Source of the DNA: Cephalotrichum gorgonifer
Taxonomy: Eukaryota > Ascomycota > Sordariomycetes > Microascales > Microascaceae
DNA length: 64,000 bases
NCBI GenBank assembly: GCA_900312665.1
Contig: ONZQ02000002.1
Span: forward strand, 3,249,863-3,313,862
Direction of reading: 5' to 3'
The position numbers were made by a program, and so were the translations under genes. Shown one piece after another: positions 19,643 to 31,351 of this stretch. The notes beneath the pieces are model-generated. The model searched no databases and was not told the origin of the DNA. It was given only the letters and a program-made list of their open reading frames with translations. Each line of letters starts with the position of its first letter. The stretch's first letter is position 1.

Positions 19643-20557
19643 ATGAGCGAAGCGTTCGGCATCGTAGCAGGTGCAGCTGGTCTGGTTCAGTTCCTTGAGG
19701 TCATCCGGAAGAGCTACGACGCAATCTCCCGGGCGCGCACTTTCGACAGCGATTACCTGAGCTACCTGCTACGTCTTTCCATCTGCCACCTCCGCTTCAA
19801 TCGCTGGCATACAACATCAAACCCAGAGACGGGCTCCTTGGGTGTGGAGAACATCTTAGAGCACCTCAACAAACTCTTCGCTCGGGCACTCAAAATCGCG
19901 AGTAGCTCGGTACCCGTGTCCCCCAACATCGCCTCGCCACCCGCCTCCGGCCTATCTTCCCTGACACACGAAATACGCGAGCTAGTGATAGCCCTACAAC
20001 AACGGAGTGAGGCTTCGCGGAGGAAAAAGGCTAGAAAAGTCATCTCTTGGGTGTTCCACCGGTACAACTCTCTCAAAGAAGTGATCATTGATATTGAGAA
20101 GTTCCTCGATAGCCTCGAGAAGCTCTCACCTCCAGAGGAGGACCAATACCGCAGGAGGATGGCAGACGAGGTAGAAAAGATCGCCAAGGGTCAACGCGAA
20201 CTGGCTTTTCTTATGATGGCTGCGAGGTTGACTGATCGGAGCCTAAGCAATGCGGCGGCCGAAAGGATGGACCCTACTCCGTTCAACAGTAGTGCAGCAT
20301 CCCAACAAGGCAACAGAGCATCCCAACAAGGTAACGGGGCATCCCAACAAGGCAGGGGAGCACCTCAGCCAGGCAGCAGAGCAAACGAGCAAACCTTCCA
20401 AACCATTAATGTTGATGAGTCTGAGGGGGCTGTCGTGACTGGGAATGAAATTTCGAAGGATTCACCACCAACCTCCCAACGTTTTGGCAATATAAATGGG
20501 AGAAAGAGCAAGAATTTGAGGGTTGTAGGGAACTATTCTGGACCTCCTCTCCCCTAG
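19643..20557 (+). CDS. HET-S-like protein: HeLo domain plus amyloid motif
   Basis: A single exon encodes 304 residues. The start MSEAFGIVAGAAGLVQFLEV is close to the N-terminus of Podospora HET-S, where this segment becomes a membrane helix on activation. Residues 1-200 fit the helical HeLo domain (WVFHRYNSLKEVIIDIEKFL in the later helices). Residues 219-246 are four 7-residue Gln/Gly-rich repeats. The C-terminus has two 21-residue pseudo-repeats, 251-271 and 280-300, 29 residues apart, sharing F-x2-IN, Ser, Val and GN at equal positions, the pattern of the HET-s beta-solenoid prion domain. It is probably a membrane-disrupting cell-death executor triggered by amyloid templating. No partner NLR carrying the same motif is seen nearby. 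An in-frame upstream extension exists but the chosen start matches the family exactly. Confidence 0.88.
   Translation: MSEAFGIVAGAAGLVQFLEVIRKSYDAISRARTFDSDYLSYLLRLSICHLRFNRWHTTSNPETGSLGVENILEHLNKLFARALKIASSSVPVSPNIASPPASGLSSLTHEIRELVIALQQRSEASRRKKARKVISWVFHRYNSLKEVIIDIEKFLDSLEKLSPPEEDQYRRRMADEVEKIAKGQRELAFLMMAARLTDRSLSNAAAERMDPTPFNSSAASQQGNRASQQGNGASQQGRGAPQPGSRANEQTFQTINVDESEGAVVTGNEISKDSPPTSQRFGNINGRKSKNLRVVGNYSGPPLP
20297..20380 (+). repeat. four tandem 21-bp coding repeats in the HET-S-like gene
   Basis: The units encode ASQQGNR, ASQQGNG, ASQQGRG and APQPGSR. They form a flexible Gln/Gly linker between the HeLo domain and the amyloid motif. Confidence 0.9.
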
Positions 20558-22217
20558 GATGGAGTAAGTTTTCTTATATAGTGTTTTCGTAACATGTCTT
20601 GTTCATTATTAATCCAGACCGGAAAGCCGTGAGTGAGTGATCAGAGCTATTTTCCTCCCCCAACAGGCACTGCCTGCCTTTACCTGTTGTGGCAGCACCT
20701 TCCCGTATTCGGGTTTCATGGTGATACCTAGAATTCACTTTAACCCTTATTCTGTCGCTTCTGGTTTCATGTTTACTTAATCTTATCTGGTTTGGGGAAA
20801 ACGGGTTCTCGATCCCAAGAATGTTATCGTCCCAAATATTCTATAATGAGTCCAACCCTTTGAGCTTGTTTTTGTCTTCCTCGCCCGCTAGAACGTCTCA
20901 CTTATCTTCCTGGGCTCCGATTTGCTCCCACATTTCCTCCTTAAATTGTTCTGCATTCCCTCTATTAGCGACCTGTCACTCCGGCTTTCCGGGTACATAA
21001 GCTAAGCAGTACAGAAGATCGCGAAGATCGGTTTGAATTTTTTTTTTTTAAAGACCGCCAATATTTAGGATAGATGGCGGCTCAGGTTCCCACTGGCGAT
21101 GCTGCCGAGATATGTTTGCCGCTCGATCGAGCGACGTGGCTCTCTTATAATGCACCTCGACGAGAATCCGCTCGAAAACGAGGAATATCCTGAAGATGGC
21201 AGGCAACACAAGGTAGGACACGGAGGTGTTGCCCTTGTCCTGGATCTAAATGCCGCCCTCGGGACATTGCATTCTGTCTCCGAGGTCACCGGGGGCCGTC
21301 CTATCGATGCGCTGAGGAACAAGTGGCAGACTCTCAATAACTTCTCCTAGTATTAGGTGAACTTCCTAGACTTCTTCCGGTGTGTTCACCGGCGGAGGCG
21401 CGACCAGCTTTTAATGGATGGGGCGACAGAAAGTGAGCGGGTGCCGGGCCACCCATCCAATAGCCTCACGTAGATCCGCGTACAGAACAATTGCACTCGC
21501 TGTTCTGTAGGTAGTCCCCAGCATTCTAACAGGGCATGACCTGTTAGTCCGTCAAGATGTTGCAATGATTATTCGTACCTGTATTGGTGACGTGACGGAA
21601 ATTGCTCGCTTGGGGAACCTGCAACCCAGCGCGAGACATCACGTTTGGTAGGAGGCGTGCCTGTCGTGTTCAATTCCTGGCATGGAGCAGGGCGTCTGGA
21701 AGTCTGCCAGGTGAGGAAAGCAAGCCGGGATAATCATACTACTCAAACGCTCCTCCCACATACCCGGGAAAGCCGGGTTCGCCTGCCTGTCAAACACTCC
21801 GGGCCGGCACCTTGCAGCCCACACGGCCTCCCAACCATAGAAGGATCCCCTCTTCACCTTCGGGGGTCGTTTCCGGACAGCCAATGAGGGGCATTTATTT
21901 CTTGTCCCGGCTTGCTCTTGCCAGTGACAATGCGACAGGCCATTGTTCATGGCCAGGATGCTGCCTCAGCAGGGACATCCCTACTCCGTGTAGATTGAGA
22001 GGAAGACGTGATCGCTGCGATTCTCTACCAAACTCAAAGTAACTGAAGTGCATTGCAAATAATTTGCGCGCCCAAAAAGAAAAGGGGATGTGGGAGAGTC
22101 AAGGCACAGAAGGCTTTTAATATAAGCAGACCTTTACAAGTGCTGTTACAATAGATCTCATTAAACGTTCATTTAGGTACAATTGGAAGGCTCTGGCCCC
22201 CACCCCTAGTTCATCCT
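20558..22217. other. intergenic between convergent genes
   Basis: About 1.7 kb with a poly-T run near 21039-21050 and no supported gene. Short frames around 21065-21350 and 21640-21950 lack family features. Confidence 0.5.
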
Positions 22218-23089
22218 CTACTTTAACTGCGTTACGGCTTCGATAATTAGAGGAGCGAGATGGTTTGAAATAATTTGGTCGCCTTGAATGGTTGGGTGTA
22301 CTCCATCCCCTTGCAGCATGTCGGTTGTGAATCCCGTCGTCCTTGAGATGTCCGCAAAATAGATTGGCGACTGAGTCGTGTTGTGTTGCTGTACCCATGC
22401 CGGAAGCTGCTTATTGACAGCGGCTGCTGTCGCGTCATCCCATCTCATTGGAATGATCGTGGACATCTGGTAAGGTGTCCCGAGTCAGGTTAGCATTAGG
22501 GTTCCTCTCCTCGAAGGGGAGCAGGACTACTCCTCCCGCAACCCCCCTGCTTCCTTCCCACCAAGATGTAGTCTGAGGGCGACAAAGAACTCACAACCAC
22601 GGCGACGTTAGGATTCGCAGTCCTCATGCTAGTCAGCAAGCTTGTGTATGCGTTGATGATGGTCGTAGCATCCCGTTTCCCGATATTGATGTCGTTTGTC
22701 CCAAGGAGGACGCTCACGACGTCGGGCTTGCTTTGCTGCATCCATCCAGCGATATTGTCCCTGGCGATGTCGTAGGCCTGCCATCCCGAGTGCCCCTCAT
22801 GATTCGGATCAAAGCCGGACGGCGCGTTGCAGCGGCCCTGAATGCCTGTCATGGAGCCCACGAAATCTACTTGGTCTGCTAAACCGGCCTTGGCAATCTC
22901 TGCCCAGGCGAAGCCGCGCCAGCAGCAAATATCGGTAATGGAGTCACCCAGGGGTACTTGATTGCAGAGAAAAAAAAGGTATTAGTCTAGGTGGTAAGGA
23001 AATTTTGTAGAAATTTAGTACTTACAGACTTTGACCTTCTGCGCGGAGGCAACGGCCGCCAAGGCGGATAGAATAGTCAGACCTCTCAT
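22218..23089 (-). CDS. secreted SGNH/GDSL hydrolase, CE3-like esterase
   Basis: Three exons (23026-23089, 22595-22956, 22218-22466) encode 224 residues. A signal peptide (MRGLTILSALAAVASA) precedes the SGNH fold. The four blocks are visible: LPLGDSIT with nucleophile Ser27, the GHSGW block typical of carbohydrate esterase family 3, GTNDI, and the catalytic Asp-His pair in DGVHPT near the C-terminus. CE3 enzymes remove acetyl groups from xylan and related sugars outside the cell. The first intron has a GTAAGT donor and a less common AAG acceptor; the second is 128 nt long with a CCAG acceptor. The length fits small fungal CE3 enzymes. Substrate is inferred from the family only. Confidence 0.9.
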
Positions 23090-24580
23090 GATGGGCAGGA
23101 AGTGGTAGGGAAAAGGGACAGGGACGGTAAAACAAGTAAGAAGCACACCTTGTTCTTGGGCATCGAAGAGGCATCTAGATAGTGAGAGCTTTATAAAGGT
23201 AGAACATCAACTCTTCTTCGGTCTTGATTGCGGGGGAAGGATAATCTCATTGCCGCAAAGCCCGAATATCCGGGCTACACTGACTGCTACTGGTGCGGCT
23301 CTCTGAGGCTATTATGATAATGGCACGGCAAATATAGGAACTGCCGATATATTTCCCCGTGGGCTAAGGATGCCAATGTAACTCTTATCTTTTCCCCTAT
23401 TTGTGCAAATATTATTGCTCTGGGTTTTCTATGTTATATTCTACCTTGTTTATGCCCTCTCGTCTGTCCATTTAACTCGCCTTTTTGCTCCTTGCCAAAC
23501 TATTAGCCGCACTCTGCTAATGCTCTCGCAGTGATGATTTGGGCGCTAGGGGAGGATTTATTCATTATTCCGCCCACACAATTCTTCCTCAATCTAGCTT
23601 TCGACCGCAGGCTGAATATGGGGCTCCTCTCTGGAGCATGTGCCATTTTTAGTGGGTCCCGTATCTCACAGCATCCTGATCAGTATCACTTTAAACCTGC
23701 CGAAGGAGTAATCTGGCCCCTTCGCTTAGCCTGTACTCGTGGGTAACCCTAGATTTTTCATAGCTGGTGACGCCGGCAATGGTCTCGGGAGCTGGTATGC
23801 CAGCTCGCATGGTTGTGGAAAGGACATCGATTGTTTCCGTATACTTGGCAGGAGACCGGCAACAGTGATCCCCATGCATCCACTGCGACTGCTCACTGTG
23901 GCGTCCCACTAGCCTCTGAAGTTGCAAGTCACATACACGAGATAGTCGAAGTTATCCAATATGCCCCTCTCGCCTTACACAAACAAGCCCATGGTGTCCA
24001 GATGAGTTCCTTCAGGCCACGTGCCGATGTGTTCGCCTGTGGTGCTAGACAGACTACCCATGATCTAGGCGCAAGAGGGCAAACATTCATGCTGTGGGTC
24101 GATGGTTCGGCTTACAAGAGAGCAGGGTATCTAATATGGGGAGGCACTTGGGGTTAGTTATAGCAAAGATTTCAGTGCAATCCCAATCCTGTAGAAAGAC
24201 CCCTTTCTTAGCTAAAGCGTCCGGTGACAAGCTGAAGTTTGGCGGCTGTGCCAGCGCTCGATCCAAAAGACTTACCATCTAAGAGTCTACGGTTAAAATT
24301 TAGCTCCAAACGAAGCCAGAAACGGTAGGTGGACCTTCCTGCCCAACCCCCAAGCGCCGCAGTTCCGGGAACACCGGTGCCACCCCTGCAGCGTGGCTCT
24401 CGGCATGATCCAAGTCTGCCATTTCCACGAGAACAAATCTGGCACTTTTTGAGTTCTTTGATCACGATTCAAGCTATCATGTGGATAGCCGCTATCATGG
24501 AGAGGATTGCATTGTATTACTTGTCTATCCTTCCTATGCAGTAGCGAAGATATTGCAAATTAGATTTACTAGCATCCCCG
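23090..24580. other. intergenic, no gene seen
   Basis: About 1.5 kb upstream of the esterase gene and downstream of the next minus-strand gene. Short open frames show no recognisable content. Confidence 0.5.
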
Positions 24581-25624
24581 TCATTCGCCTCGCAGCAAAC
24601 GCAGATAAATATTGACATCAATACTTTCGTAAACCACGCCGTTGACCAGGATGTTGATCTTGCCCACGTTCGCGTATAGAAGTTTGCCGACTGAGGCGTA
24701 TTCGTAGTTAGATCCCGCCATCAGGTGAAGGGACCCAAATATATCCGCAGCAATTCTATAGGCAGTGGAGTAGCGCGGGTTGGACACCCCAACGGGCGGA
24801 TCTATAAAATTTGGCCACTCTCTGCTGACTCGGAAGGTGGTATGGCCAAAGATATTCCTCCGGTTGCCATCGCCCGCATAGGGGAGGTTGGGCATATCTT
24901 GTTCGTCAATGTCAATGGTGATGGTGTCAACTGTGCCCCACTCGTAGGTTTCTTCTAGTTCTCCGCCCATATCGGCCGAGTCAGGGGTGTCGCAGCTGGA
25001 TCCTTTCTCTACATCGCATCCATCATGATTGGCCGACGGAGATGCGCCATTGGAACGGGCCCTTCCGATTCCGGCCTCCGACAAATCTGGGCTGGAGCAC
25101 GCCTGCAGGAGATAGAGCGTCAAGAAGACCATGGTGTTCCATGTCGTACATATTGACCCATCCCCCTCTCCACGGAATTGCGCGTTCTCTAGCCATTCCG
25201 GGTTCATACCGTCGGGTAGGTCGAAGGCACGGAAATGGGCATGAACCGCCCCCACTCGTCTCTGCAAGCATGGGAGGTATACCCAGGTAGGCATCAGACC
25301 GCATTGGTTCACATACATGACGTCCATACGGTACGGCTCATTGCTGACCCGCTCAATGGTGAACAGGGTCTCCTCGCGGAGCTGGCGATTCGTAGCCAGG
25401 AGGGACAGCTGGGCGCTTTTGGCGTGGTTGTGGTGTTCGAGGTAAATGTTTGTTTTCTCGCCCCATAAGGGATTGTATAGGTTTTGAAACACTACCCTAT
25501 CTTGACTAGCCAAGGGGGAACTTGGTGGAGGGCGGCTCACAGCGATTGACTCCTGTAGGATTTGAAGCCGTACCTCTCGTGGTAGGTCCAGGAGTCCCTT
25601 GCTGGAAAGAGCCTGGGGAGACAT
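24581..25624 (-). CDS. F-box/2EXR-like protein of unknown function
   Basis: A single exon from the ATG at 25624 encodes 347 residues (MSPQALSSKGLLDLPREVRL). The opening LLDLPREVRLQILQESI resembles the F-box/2EXR-type N-terminus of a very large family of fungal proteins with unknown role. A later acidic, low-complexity region (about residues 205-240) is followed by a second conserved half. A longer frame starts at 25636 with GTG, which is unlikely in a nuclear gene. The broken gene at 31788-32846 appears to be a distant paralogue: it shares the N-terminal DLP.E...QIL block, the P..SP..SQDRV block and the general order. Confidence 0.75.
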   Translation of the reverse strand: MSPQALSSKGLLDLPREVRLQILQESIAVSRPPPSSPLASQDRVVFQNLYNPLWGEKTNIYLEHHNHAKSAQLSLLATNRQLREETLFTIERVSNEPYRMDVMYVNQCGLMPTWVYLPCLQRRVGAVHAHFRAFDLPDGMNPEWLENAQFRGEGDGSICTTWNTMVFLTLYLLQACSSPDLSEAGIGRARSNGASPSANHDGCDVEKGSSCDTPDSADMGGELEETYEWGTVDTITIDIDEQDMPNLPYAGDGNRRNIFGHTTFRVSREWPNFIDPPVGVSNPRYSTAYRIAADIFGSLHLMAGSNYEYASVGKLLYANVGKINILVNGVVYESIDVNIYLRLLRGE

Positions 25625-26540
25625 ATCCGATACCACAGTCGAGACGTGCCTGCGTGGTGTTTCTGATATGATAGGAAGGCGAGGTGACAGCTACTATATG
25701 GACATACTCGCAGGCCAAGATGTCTTGCCTAGAGGTCGAAGCCTAACGGTAAGAGCTGTGTGCGGTTGAGCGGGGTAATCTACCCGTGGACCCCGCCATG
25801 CTGACACATTGGTCCGACTACAGGCTCGTGCTTACACTTTTCCATGAAGTGGCGCGTGAGATCGATGTGCCAGCATCGCAGGGCCCACGGGCAGAGTCAT
25901 TTTGAGAGTGGGATTGAGGAATCCCAGAGGTGTGATTTAATGCTGAGGCTGCGTACTTGCGTTATCAACAGGCATATTGAAGAGTGCTCGTGGAATCGAA
26001 ACTCTAGACAGATAAAGTCTAAACCGATTAGCAAAAGCGTTATATGTCATGGCGTTGGAGGCTGGTGCCTGTTATTGGACAAACCTCCTCCCTTTGTTTC
26101 CTTGTTTGCTTGTTCGTTTGCATTTGTCCGTCTGTCCTCGGTACAGGTCATTTCGGGGCCTGTCCACATTATTTAGGTAGCTCTGTCCGGCTTTCAGAGG
26201 TACAGACAACCACAACACGGCACATTCCCATCTCGTGCTTTATCTGGAGATTTCGTCCCCACGTGCATAATCTCTTCCCACACATGGGTTTATACGTGAG
26301 AAGAAGGAACGTGTTTAACTCATTTCTATAACATGTCCGAGGGATGGTCGTAATTGTGATGGGAGAGGCTGTATCAGATGTCAAACATAATTGACATATA
26401 TCAAGTATATAAGAATTCGTTTTTTTCGCGAAAGTTTTGACAATATTTGTGTTGTTTTCAAGTCACAAACGCTAGTCATTATACTTGCGCCAATTGTTAG
26501 TATTCTAGCACTACTACTAGTCGATTGACCAGATCTCACA
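25625..26540. other. intergenic between divergent genes
   Basis: Upstream regions of the 2EXR-like and subtilase genes. No gene or RNA is supported. Confidence 0.5.
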
Positions 26541-28773
26541 ATGACCGTCATCAAGATCAACGGCAATTCCCTCGACCCAGAAGCCCCATCCCCAACCCTT
26601 CGCAGTTTCGGCCTCGTGCAAGAGACTGCCCGGGATACCAACTACATCATAATCCAAACCAACAGTCCTCTTACGAAGGACATCAAGAAGGAGCTTCTTG
26701 ATAAGGAGGTGGTTATTCAAGAGAAGGTGTCGGACGATACGTATCTCTGTCAATACAGGCCCGAGGTATGTTCAATAAGTCTCACGCATTTCCCTATCTT
26801 CGTAGGGTATATGACTGAGATGACTCCCTTTGTAGGACCTCTCAAACATTCGCGCATTGAACTATGTCACCTATGCAAACACCTATCAGCCCTACTTTGT
26901 CGTCGATTCGCGCCTCAAGCAGACCCCGGCATCGTCTTCGGCGGCAAGCCCACTCCTGCCTGAACCGGCGCCCACTTCGCACCCGGTAACGGTAGATGTC
27001 GAGTTCCACCAGGACGTCACTGCGGGACCGGAGTTGACCAAGGAACTGGCGACGGCAGCACACCTAGACCCGGAATCCCTAACCACGCAGCAGAGTAAGG
27101 CGCGAATCACGGTGCAGAGCCGCTACCTGTCCGACGTCGCCGCCCTGGACCCGGTCAAGAGCATTCACGAGGTCCATCCCGTTAAACTGCACAATAACGT
27201 CGCACGCACCATCTTGCGCGCTGATAATGTTGTTAACCCCCTCAATGGCACCCAGTACGAAGGCAAGGGCCAAATCGTGTGCGTCTCCGACACGGGGTTT
27301 GATAGGGGCTCCCTCAGTCCATCCCTAGTGCGTGCCGACTTCAGAACAAACTCTGATGTCCGCGTCGATGCCCTGTATGCCCTGGGTCGCCGCCGGACCG
27401 GTAATTCGTCCGACCCCGATGGCCACGGGACGCACGTCTGCGGCTCAGTGCTCGGCGACGGAAACTCGGCTACAATGGGTGGGCGGATCCGTGGCACCGC
27501 GCCCAAGGCTAGGCTTGTGATGCAGTCGCTGCTGACGGCGAGCGGCGACCTCGGCGGAATTCCCAATGATCTCAGGACGTTGTTCCAGCAACCCTATGAC
27601 GAAAATAAAGCGCGCATTCATACCAATAGCTGGGGGAGCTCACCTAACCCCTGGTTCCAGATAAGGTACAATGACAGCTCCAAGGAGATCGACGATTTCG
27701 TCGATCAGCACCGCGACATGGTCATTCTCTTCGCCGCGGGAAATGACGGCATGGACGTCAAACCAAGCGACGGGAGGGTCGACCTCTCGCAGGTCATGTC
27801 GGAAGCGGCGGCCAGGAACTGCATCTCCGTCGGCGCCTCCGAGTCACTCCGTCCGGAGCAGAACAGGCGATACTCCATCTTCGGGTTTCCCAAACAGCCG
27901 CTGGGCTCGGACAATGTGGCCAATGACCCGGAGGGAATGGCAGCCTTCTCTTCCCGTGGGCCGACGGTCGAGGGTCTGATTAAGCCCGATGTAGTGGGTC
28001 CGGGGACCTGTATCCTCTCCACGCGCAGCTCTGCGCCAGGGATCGCGGCTGATTCGCAGGGGTGGGGCGTTAGTACTGACAGCGGATATATGTTTGAGGG
28101 GGGCACTTCCATGGCCACCCCACTGGTTGCCGGCTGCTGTGCGGTCCTCCGCGAGACACTTGTTAACAACGGCACCCCGGAGCCCAGCGCGGCATTGATC
28201 AAGGCCCTGCTTATCAACGGTGCGGTCGAGCTAAAGGGGCAGTATACGCCTACTGAGGCCGGAAAGAGCCCTAACTACGCTAGTGGCTGGGGTCGAGTCG
28301 ATGTCGCTAACAGCGTGATTTTCCCCGCTTCGGAAGAAGCGGACGGAACCAAAATCACAGCTGATGAAAAGGCTGGCTTCCGAGATGAGATAGACGGCCA
28401 GGGTCTCGACACCACTGAAGAGTTCAAGCGTACCATTCCTATCGATGCTTCCACTGGCAGCCGTACTCTAAAGGTTACACTGGTATGGACCGACCGTCCC
28501 GGTGCGAACTTGCAGAATGACCTGGATCTCATCGTTAGATCCCGGAATGGCGAGACGGAGCGTCATGGGAACAGAGGAACCAAAGATTTCCCAACTAGTG
28601 GGGAGGTTCTGGCAGCGGCGCCAATAGAGGGGCCGTATGATCGGAAGAACAATGTGGAGCAGGTAGTGTGGGAGAATGTACCGTCCGGGGAGGTGGAAGT
28701 GGTTGTCAGGGGCCATAACATCATTTCAGCAAAGAGTCAGACGTTTGCCTTGGTTTGGAAGGTATCTCCTTAG
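26541..28773 (+). CDS. subtilase (S8), KP-43-like, no signal peptide
   Basis: Two exons (26541-26765 and 26836-28773, intron of 70 nt) encode 720 residues. The catalytic triad is clear: Asp227 in VSDTGFD, His272 in DGHGTHVCG and Ser500 in GGTSMATP, with oxyanion Asn378 in AAGND. Between His and Ser the spacing is large, and a C-terminal beta-sandwich of about 150 residues follows (LVWTDRPGANLQNDLDLIV), as in bacterial KP-43-type alkaline proteases. The N-terminus (MTVIKINGNSLDPEAP) is not a signal peptide, and residues 1-200 may be an uncommon prodomain. The enzyme may therefore act inside the cell or leave by another route. KP-43-like subtilases without signal peptides occur in fungal genomes, but their role is unclear. 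Confidence 0.92.
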
Positions 28774-29076
28774 GTTGTTACTCGGCTTGGGACGTTGGTG
28801 ACAAAATAGTCGGAGGGATTACTGAAGTTAGTCCGGGAAGGCAGAATGCATATCCATTATGACCCGGGATAGATTTGGCCGTGACTGCGAAATCGGTGCA
28901 ATAATTCTCAAGCGGATGCGTCCCCGAATGTGTAAAACGAGCGCCGGCTTGGGCTGGAGACCGCATATCCCTTTCGTCAGTTGGTCACTAGGTCGAGCCC
29001 GGATCAATCGATGGAACCATATGCTATATCAGGAGGACCAGGACTAACTTCTCGCAATGTAAACAGTAAGTCGGAC
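28774..29076. other. intergenic between convergent genes
   Basis: This is 3' flank of the subtilase and HET genes. Nothing else is seen. Confidence 0.6.
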
Positions 29077-31351
29077 TTAGACTAGCGTGACAATGGCTCT
29101 ACACGAATCCAATAATCCCGGTCCAAATGTCTCCGGTAATTGGATGGTGAAACCAACCCTTCTCATCGCCGGCCCAACCTCAACAGCCTCCTCCTCCCGA
29201 CCTGGAGTCACCAGGATACACATGTAGCACAGAGGCTCATTCTCCCCCAGGCCCGAGTCAGGTCTCATATCCCCCTCGTCGTTAACAATAACAGCCAAGA
29301 CCAGCACGAACAGCTTCATCTTCCGGACCATCTCCGCCGATACAGAGTAATTCCGGTCAATGGTATCAAACCCGAGATATGCGTCTTCCCCGTTCCCGCT
29401 CCCAGTGCTCCCACACATGTGGCCCGTCGGTCCCGTCTTCTCTGAGAGTGATAGCGGAACTAGCGGCGCTTCGACCTTTATCCACGCATCCTTGACTCGA
29501 CCGAATGGGTTATCGCCATCGATTTCGACATGATGGTCCAAGATTGTGCCCACGTCTCTGTGCGTGCCATTGAACCCAGCGGGAGTACTACCATACACTG
29601 AGGCCCACGACCACGACGGTGCGCGGTACTCAGAGACGGCCGTGCACGAAAGACTCTGCCAGCACAGCTCCTCGATCATGGTCTTTCGCCAGATACCGGC
29701 CACGTACTCGTCGTCCAATAGGCTCTGGTATACCTTTGCCACGCCAGACAGCGCGGGGAACACGTCAGAGGGGAAGGTGAGTTTGAGCCTATTATACTCC
29801 TTTACGAGTGAGTGCCAGTGGTGGATGGCTTTATCCTGACCTTCCGCCCTAGGAGTACGTGCCGTGTCTTCGCGTTTCCCAGATTCTCCCTTCGAGATAG
29901 GTTCCTTGTCGGGGTATGCGCTCAAGTGCCGGTAGGGGATACGGAGTCCGTCTTCCAAGATTGTGCCTTCGAGACACTCGAAGAAGATCTGGTCGCTGGC
30001 GAAGTGGAGGACGCGCCGAGCGAGGAGGCGTTCCTGGAAGGCCCAACCACGGGTGGCAAGGGGCTCATCGGTCATACTTAAACGGCGTGAGCGGATAACC
30101 TCCTTGGCATCGTTGAGGGGGAAGATCAACACATTGCCCGATACAGAAGGATCGGTATCGATATTGCCGTGGCTGGTTCGGGTGGTTGTCAGCGTCGTGC
30201 GTAGATAAGGTTTCCCAGGACGCTCGAAGAATAAACCCCCAGAGGTATCAGGCTTTCCTGTGGCCGCGATGGTGAGGTATGCGTTCTGGTAAACAGCCGC
30301 CATGCCGGCTGATTCGCGCTCCCAATCACGTAGGTCGTCCTGGCAAATGCAGAGGCTATCGATCCAGATATATCTTACTTCGAGGCGTCGCGTCATCGCT
30401 ATTGCGTCTTGGAATGTGGGTGGCAGGTCGGAGAGGCTCATACCCTCCTTTCTGGCACTGAGCAGAGAGCGAGTAGTCGTGTAGGCGTTGGAGTCTCCCC
30501 AGCAGTAGCTGAGAGCCGTGTAGGTGCCACTAGTCCCTGCACCGGGCTCGACTAGCCTGACTGTAGTTTCAGGCCCCGGCCCGCCCAAGTCGATGAGACG
30601 CGTAGGTAGCGAGGAACCATGGCCTGTGCAGTTTTCGTGGGTGTCACATGCTCTAACCCATGCAACACTGCGGTCCAAGGCGTTCTCGTCTGGTGGGCCG
30701 TTTATGGGACGCCCTGGGAAAACCACAGCCAGCGGGTTATCATCTAGTTCGAGAGGAGCCGGATTAGCCCTTGAGGACAAAGACCAACAACCCACTTATC
30801 CGGAAGATGGACGTGGCTGGATAACAATAGAGAGAAAGGGGAGGGAGCATGACATGAAATGCTAGGTACAACGAGAAATGAAAATCGAAGAACAACCCAC
30901 CGTCGTCGATGCATAACCCAAATGTTGCAACTATGAACAGAGTATTCTCTGGCTCTGATGCGCACTTTGTCGACACCCAGAATCCATCCCCGCCCTCTCC
31001 CCGCTTTGTAATCCACAGCTCGAAGCTCGGATCGCCCCGTTCCGCGGGCACCTCTGGGTATTTCGCCCTCCATTCCTTCTCACTCGTGAGGTCGGCTAGT
31101 AAGCCATCGGCTCCCGTCTCGATCTGCCGGCACAGCTCACAGCTGGCGGCGCTCGCGGCGCGCAGAGCTTCCAGACTCAGGTGGTGGGGGAAGCCGAAGG
31201 GGGTGGGAATGGGATCATTTTCCTCTCTGTGCACTAGTTTTTGGAGGTTGGGGCGACCGGATACGGTTCGGCGATAGGAGTCGTCTGGGAAGGGGGGGAG
31301 AGATTGGAGGGAGATGCTTTGACATAGCTGGCATAGGGTTGCTGAGGTCAT
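29077..31351 (-). CDS. HET-domain (heterokaryon incompatibility) protein
   Basis: Two exons (30901-31351 and 29077-30743, intron of 157 nt) encode 705 residues. The N-terminal part carries Cys-x2-Cys pairs (LCQLCQS, CELCRQI) typical of this protein group. The HET domain follows with its three conserved blocks: YTALSYCWG near residues 225-233, IWIDSLCICQDD with ESAGMAAVYQNAYLTI, and TRGWAFQERLLARRVLHF. HET domains trigger programmed cell death after fusion of genetically different hyphae and can also have other roles. The C-terminal 300 residues are variable and carry no named domain. The start ATG at 31351 follows a standard context. Related cell-death genes in this window are the HET-S-like and NLR genes. 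Confidence 0.93.
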
